In this document: piece by piece, positions 5,334 to 8,754 of the stretch
Layout of the letters: each line of letters begins with the position of its first letter
Numbering within the stretch: position 1 is the first letter of the stretch
Assembly: GCA_030038035.1 (NCBI GenBank)
Contig: JASHPP010000689.1
Location: 1 to 8,754, forward strand
Source of the DNA: Trebonia sp.
GTDB lineage: Bacteria > Actinomycetota > Actinomycetes > Streptosporangiales > Streptosporangiaceae
DNA length: 8,754 bases
Direction of reading: 5' to 3'
Position numbers and translations under genes: made by a program
Notes under the pieces: model-generated
Databases searched by the model: none
What the model was told of the DNA's origin: nothing
The model's input: the letters and a program-made list of their open reading frames with translations, nothing else

Positions 5334-6623
5334 GTGTCTACGGTGCCCCAGCGCGTCCCGCGGCGAATCGCCACTCTCAGCGTTCACACGTCACCGCTCG
5401 ACCAGCCTGGTACCGGCGACGCCGGCGGCCTGAACGTCTACGTCGTCGAAGTGGCCAAGCGCCTGGCGGCCTGCGGCACCGAGGTAGAGATCTTCACCCG
5501 CGCGGTCTGCCGTGACACCCCGCCGCTGGCCGAACTCGCGCCAGGGGTCCTGGTGCGCAGCGTCGTGGCGGGCCCGTTCGAAGAGCTCGACAAGACCGAA
5601 CTGCCCGCCCACGTCTGCCAGTTCACTCTCGAGGTGCTGCGCGCCGAGGCCGAGGCCGAGCCGGGCAGGTATGACCTGGTGCACGCCCACTACTGGCTGT
5701 CCGGCAAGGTCGGGGCAGCCGCGAAAGAGCGGTGGGGCGTCCCGCTCGTGCAGTCGATGCACACGCTCGGGAAGGTCAAGAACGCGGCGCTCGCCGCGGG
5801 CGATTCGGCTGAGCCCGACGACAGGATCCGGGGCGAGCACGAAGTGGTGTCCGCCGCTGACCGGCTGATCGCCAATACCGCCGAGGAGGCGCGCCAGCTC
5901 ACCGAGCTGTACGGGGCCGACCCCGCCAAGGTGCGGACCGTCAACCCCGGCGCCGACCTGAGCGTTTTCCGGCCCGGCCCGGCGGGCGCGCGGCAGCGGG
6001 CACGGCGCAGGTTCGGCCTGGCACCCGACGACGTGGTCCTGTTGTTCGTGGGCCGGGTGCAGCCGCTCAAGGGGCCGGACATCGTGCTGAAGGCCGCGGC
6101 ACGGCTGATGCAGGCGGACGCCGAACTCGCCAGCACGCTCAAGGTCGTGCTCGTCGGCGGTCCGAGCGGCCGGGCCGAACGCGCTGACCCGCACCGGATG
6201 CGGGAGCTGGCGGCTGCGCTCGGCATGGACGGCGCCGTACGGTTCGAGCCGCCGTGCCCGCAGCCCGAGCTTGCCGACTGGTACCGGGCGGCGACGGTCG
6301 TCCTGACCCCGTCGCATTCGGAGTCTTTCGGCCTGGTGGCACTCGAAGCCCAGGCGTGCGGCACGCCCGTGGTGGCGGCGAGCGTCGGCGGGCTGCGCAC
6401 AGTGGTACGGGACGGCTACTCCGGTGTCCTCGTGGACGGCCATGACCCGGCGGAGTGGGCGCGGGCCATCAGGCAACTGATCCGCGCGCCCCGGCGCCTG
6501 CGGGAACTCTCGGCCGGCGCCCTGCGACACGCGTCCGGGTTCGGGTGGTCCGCCACAGTCGACCGGCTTGCCGCGGTGTATACCGGTGCCATGGACGAGG
6601 CAGCAGCGCAGGTCGGGGCGTAG
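5334..6623 (+). CDS. mshA: D-inositol-3-phosphate glycosyltransferase MshA (mycothiol biosynthesis)
   Basis: MshA transfers N-acetylglucosamine from UDP-GlcNAc to 1D-myo-inositol 3-phosphate, the first committed step of mycothiol synthesis in the actinobacterial cytoplasm. The product has 429 residues from the GTG at 5334. The N-terminal GT-B half begins with [20 protein letters not shown] and GGLNVYV, has [10 protein letters not shown] and [11 protein letters not shown], and contacts the acceptor. The C-terminal half has [25 protein letters not shown] and the nucleotide-sugar EX7E motif at E330-E338 in [21 protein letters not shown]. All are typical of family GT4 MshA. A second in-frame GTG at 5343 is equally possible; neither has a good ribosome site. 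The mycobacterial protein has a longer N-terminal tail. The YbjN gene follows after 5 bp, so the two are probably co-transcribed. Confidence 0.97.
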   Translation: MSTVPQRVPRRIATLSVHTSPLDQPGTGDAGGLNVYVVEVAKRLAACGTEVEIFTRAVCRDTPPLAELAPGVLVRSVVAGPFEELDKTELPAHVCQFTLEVLRAEAEAEPGRYDLVHAHYWLSGKVGAAAKERWGVPLVQSMHTLGKVKNAALAAGDSAEPDDRIRGEHEVVSAADRLIANTAEEARQLTELYGADPAKVRTVNPGADLSVFRPGPAGARQRARRRFGLAPDDVVLLFVGRVQPLKGPDIVLKAAARLMQADAELASTLKVVLVGGPSGRAERADPHRMRELAAALGMDGAVRFEPPCPQPELADWYRAATVVLTPSHSESFGLVALEAQACGTPVVAASVGGLRTVVRDGYSGVLVDGHDPAEWARAIRQLIRAPRRLRELSAGALRHASGFGWSATVDRLAAVYTGAMDEAAAQVGA

Positions 6624-6628
6624 CGGAC

Positions 6629-7186
6629 ATGGCGCCGCACGATGCCGAACCGTCCCGCGGCCTGGTGCCGCCGGGCGATGCGATCGCGGCGGTGCTCGAT
6701 GAACTCGGCCTGGACTACACCCGCCCCGAGCCGGGCGCCTGCCTGGTCCGCCTCGCGGGCGAGCATAAGCTCGCCACCATGACCTGGCTGATCGCCGGCC
6801 AGCACAGCCTGCAGGTGGAGGCCTTTTTCTGCCGCCAGCCGGATGAGAACCACGCGGCCTTCTACCGGTTCCTGCTCGTGCGCAATGGCCGCATGTACGG
6901 CGTGCACTTCGCGCTCGACGCGGCAGGCGACGTGTACCTGACCGGTCGCCTGCCGCTCGCCGCGATCTCCGAGGCGGAGATCGACCGCCTGCTCGGGTGC
7001 GTGCTCGCCTACTCCGACGAGACGTTCAACGAGGCGCTCAGGATCGGCTTTGGCTCCGCGATCCGGCGGGAATGGGAATGGCGGGAGAAACGCGGTGAAA
7101 GCCTGGCCAACCTGCGCCCGTTCGCGTCCCTCATCGGCGACCGGGGCGCGAAAACCTACGTCGACGACCATCCGGACCCGTCGTGA
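6629..7186 (+). CDS. YbjN-domain protein (Rv0487-like), downstream partner of mshA
   Basis: The 185-residue protein is probably soluble, with no signal peptide or membrane helix. An N-terminal helix (PGDAIAAVLDELGLDY, 15-30) leads into alternating strands and helices. Landmarks are CLVRLAGEHKLATMTWLI, HSLQVEAFFCRQPDENHAAFYRF, MYGVHFALDAAGDVYLTGRLPL and a C-terminal helical part with SEAEIDRLLG and TFNEALRIGFGSAIRREWEWR. The order fits the YbjN family (type III secretion chaperone-like fold). In mycobacteria the homologous gene also follows mshA directly. Its function is unknown; the linkage suggests a role tied to MshA or co-regulation with it, which is inference. The ATG at 6629 lies 5 bp past the mshA stop. 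The stop overlaps the next gene's start (GTGA, 7183-7186). Confidence 0.9.
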   Translation: MAPHDAEPSRGLVPPGDAIAAVLDELGLDYTRPEPGACLVRLAGEHKLATMTWLIAGQHSLQVEAFFCRQPDENHAAFYRFLLVRNGRMYGVHFALDAAGDVYLTGRLPLAAISEAEIDRLLGCVLAYSDETFNEALRIGFGSAIRREWEWREKRGESLANLRPFASLIGDRGAKTYVDDHPDPS

Positions 7187-8151
7187 CCGGAATTTACCTA
7201 GCCCTGCATCTGCACGGACCGCACATTCGGGTGCATCTGCCGCACGCGCCGCACCTGACCGTCCATCTGCTGCTGTGCGTGGTGTTCGCGCTGGCCACCG
7301 CCGCCAGCAACGCCACCGCGTCCGTGCTGCAGCGCAAGGCGGCCGCCCAGGTGCCGCCCGAGCGGTCCATGCACTTGTCGCTGATGGCCGACCTGATCCG
7401 GCGGCGGGTGTGGCTGGCCGGGATCGGCATGGTCATCGTGGCCGCGGTGGCACAGGCGGCAGCGCTCGCGACCGGCCCGATCGCCCTCGTGCAGCCGATC
7501 TTCATCATCGAGCTGCCCGTCACGCTGGTGCTGGCCACGCTGCTCATCCGGCACGGGACGGTCAACCAGCTGCCGTGGCGCGCGATCATCGTCACCACGC
7601 TGGCCCTCGGCGCCGGGCTGGCCATGGCCCAGCCAAGCGGAGCCGCCGCCTCCGCGCCAGACTCCAGCTGGGTGATCGCCCTGATCGTCACCGCCTGCTT
7701 CGAGGCCCTGCTCATCACCACCGCGATAGGCCTGCGCGGCGAGCCGCGGGCGGCGCTGCTCGGGCTGGCCGCCGCCTGCGGTTACGCGCTGACCGCGGCG
7801 CTGATGAAGAACGCGATGTCCGATCTGGCGGCCGGAGCGGTCCAGTTCTTCACGTCGTGGCACATCTACGCGGCCGCCGCGGCCGGCGTGGGCTCGCTGT
7901 TCCTGCTGCAGAACGCGCTGCAGGCAGGCAGCCTCGTCGCCTCCCAGCCGATGCTCACCGTCGGCGACGCGCTGATAAGCATCAGCTACGGTGTCACCCT
8001 GTTCAACGAGGATCTGCGCATCGGGTGGTGGCTGCCCGCGGAGATCCTCGCGCTCGCGGCGATCGTGATGGGCTGCGTGCGTATCGCGAAATCGCCACTC
8101 GCTTCGGAGAACGCGCCTATGGTTAAGGAAACCGCGCCGACGGTACAGTAA
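7183..8151 (+). CDS. DMT-superfamily (EamA/NIPA-like) membrane protein with His-rich N-terminus
   Basis: The 322-residue integral membrane protein has about nine predicted helices (near 28-48, 77-97, 100-122, 133-150, 163-183, 188-208, 228-246, 249-272 and 284-302). Segments such as GPIALVQPIFIIELPVTLVLA and SLVASQPMLTVGDALISISYG, with two similar halves, fit the drug/metabolite transporter superfamily. Related actinobacterial proteins are annotated DMT or NIPA-like magnesium transporter, but the substrate cannot be read from the sequence. Residues 9-28 hold seven histidines (9, 11, 14, 18, 21, 24, 28) before the first helix. The GTG at 7183 overlaps the previous stop as GTGA, suggesting translational coupling; there is no strong ribosome site, so a later start is possible. 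The C-terminal tail (303-322) is hydrophilic. Confidence 0.88.
   Translation: MTGIYLALHLHGPHIRVHLPHAPHLTVHLLLCVVFALATAASNATASVLQRKAAAQVPPERSMHLSLMADLIRRRVWLAGIGMVIVAAVAQAAALATGPIALVQPIFIIELPVTLVLATLLIRHGTVNQLPWRAIIVTTLALGAGLAMAQPSGAAASAPDSSWVIALIVTACFEALLITTAIGLRGEPRAALLGLAAACGYALTAALMKNAMSDLAAGAVQFFTSWHIYAAAAAGVGSLFLLQNALQAGSLVASQPMLTVGDALISISYGVTLFNEDLRIGWWLPAEILALAAIVMGCVRIAKSPLASENAPMVKETAPTVQ
8144..8149 (+). promoter_or_regulatory. -10 box for a possible leaderless transcript of the BlaI-family gene
   Basis: TACAGT fits TANNNT and ends 6 nt before the GTG at 8156, so a start site could fall at the initiation codon. It overlaps the end and stop codon of the membrane protein gene. It also contains TACA, the half-site word of BlaI/MecI operators, but no facing TGTA is present at the expected distance. 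If real, the repressor-peptidase pair has its own promoter inside the gene run. Confidence 0.35.
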
Positions 8152-8155
8152 CGTC

Positions 8156-8596
8156 GTGAACAGGCTGGGCGAACTCGAGCGGGCCATCATGGAAGTCCTC
8201 TGGCAAACGGAGTCGTCACTGACGGTCAGACAGGTCAGCAACGGGCTCACCCAGCGCAACCTGGCCCATACCACCGTGATGACGGTGCTTGACCGGCTAG
8301 CGAAAAAGGGGTTCGCCCGCAGGGAGCGGGACGGCCGTGCCTGGCGGTACCGGCCTGCGGCGACCCGCGAGGCATACGTGGCGGAACTCATGCTGACCGC
8401 GCTCGAGCAAACTGGTGACCGCGATGCCGCACTCGCCAGGTTCGCGCAGAGCGTGTCAGGCGCCGAGGCAGTGGTCCTGCGCGAGGCGCTGGCACGGCTC
8501 GAGCGGGAGCAGCGCGAGCAGCAAGCCGAAGGAGACAGCGAGATCGGGTTATGGGGGAACTGGCCGTCGCGGCGCTGCTCGCCGCGGTCGCCGTAG
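8156..8596 (+). CDS. BlaI/MecI-family winged-helix repressor
   Basis: BlaI/MecI proteins are dimeric repressors that leave their operator when cleaved through a signalling M56 peptidase. The 146-residue product has the family winged helix at 1-68: LGELERAIMEVLW, the LTVRQVSNGL helix, the recognition helix AHTTVMTVLDRLAKKGF (37-53) and the wing RDGRAWRYRPAATREAYVAEL. A helical dimerisation part (70-120) follows. The last residues, 132-146 (WGNWPSRRCSPRSP and the preceding Leu), overlap the next gene in another frame and look unlike the family. The normal end was perhaps near residue 130 and the stop has been lost. The GTG at 8156 starts 4 bp after the previous stop, without a good ribosome site. 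In mycobacteria a BlaI/BlaR-type pair exists but not beside mshA, as far as I recall. The inducer here is unknown. Confidence 0.93.
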   Translation: MNRLGELERAIMEVLWQTESSLTVRQVSNGLTQRNLAHTTVMTVLDRLAKKGFARRERDGRAWRYRPAATREAYVAELMLTALEQTGDRDAALARFAQSVSGAEAVVLREALARLEREQREQQAEGDSEIGLWGNWPSRRCSPRSP

Positions 8597-8754
8597 GGAG
8601 CACGCAGAGCGCGAGCGTGCTGCTGCGCGCTTCCTGGCCGCGCAGGTCCCCGGCGGCCGCGATTTTGCTGTGGCAGGCCCTCGGCCTGGCCGGCGGCCTC
8701 GCCGCGGTAGGCGCGCTGCTCGCGGCCGGCGTCGGCGGGCAGGGCGCGCCGCGG
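8551..8754 (+). CDS. N-terminus of BlaR1-like M56-family membrane metallopeptidase (cut by window end)
   Basis: The 68 residues present begin MGELAVAALLAAVAVG, a first membrane helix. A basic loop with RASWPRRSPAAA and a second helix, LLWQALGLAGGLAAVGALLAAG, follow. This pattern of helix, WPRRSP-like loop and LWQALGLAGG is typical of actinobacterial M56 peptidases encoded directly after BlaI-family repressors. The zinc-binding HEXXH and the rest lie beyond the window, so activity cannot be judged. The ATG at 8551 sits inside the repressor gene, overlapping it by 46 nt. The nearest Shine-Dalgarno-like word, AAGGAG (8529-8534), is 16 nt away, farther than usual. Translation may depend on coupling to the repressor gene. 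Confidence 0.82.
   Translation, partial: MGELAVAALLAAVAVGSTQSASVLLRASWPRRSPAAAILLWQALGLAGGLAAVGALLAAGVGGQGAPR

Noticed and set aside
5235..5387. N-terminal extension of gpmA to an upstream ATG at 5387
   Set aside because: The extra 51 residues are low-complexity and unlike the family, would overlap the mshA start, and the dPGM N-terminus begins at 5234.

Overview
The window is high-GC DNA with the gene set of an actinobacterium (Actinomycetota): CarD, a SenX3/RegX3-type (PhoR/PhoP-type) two-component system, mycothiol glycosyltransferase MshA, GTG and TTG starts, and likely leaderless promoters. The order regX3 - senX3 - phosphoglycerate mutase, followed by mshA and a YbjN-domain gene, resembles the mycobacterial mshA-Rv0487-gpm1-senX3-regX3 neighbourhood. 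CarD beside a phoP-type regulator recalls Streptomyces. I cannot name a genus. I see no insertion sequence, phage gene, tRNA, rRNA or CRISPR array; this is mostly conserved chromosomal core.

Layout. Positions 1-422 (minus) hold carD, cut at its C-terminus by the window edge. An AT-richer gap (423-771) with promoter-like elements on both strands separates it from a single-pass membrane protein with a possible thioredoxin-like domain and a CDC motif (772-1503, plus). Next is a secreted lipoprotein with a PCuAC-like domain (1684-2301, plus). It converges on the regX3-senX3 pair (2358-3044 and 3087-4265, minus). A 225-bp AT-richer gap separates senX3 from phosphoglycerate mutase gpmA (4491-5234, minus). 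gpmA is divergent from mshA (5334-6623, plus), which starts a tight plus-strand run: YbjN-domain protein (6629-7186), DMT-family membrane protein (7183-8151), BlaI/MecI-family repressor (8156-8596) and the N-terminus of a BlaR1-like M56 membrane peptidase (8551 to the window end).

How the genes fit together. CarD tunes initiation at RNA polymerase. SenX3/RegX3 senses phosphate limitation in relatives. GpmA is glycolytic. MshA commits to mycothiol synthesis. BlaI/M56 is a repressor-protease signalling pair. Only the tight plus-strand run looks like one transcription unit, possibly with an internal promoter before the repressor gene.

The least ordinary points are a SenX3 with no recognisable N-terminal membrane helices in any frame, a histidine-rich N-terminus on the DMT protein, a 46-nt overlap of the repressor and peptidase genes that gives the repressor an atypical tail, the uncharacterised CDC-motif membrane protein, and a perfect 17-bp tandem duplication starting inside that gene's stop codon. 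I found no convincing new multi-gene system.
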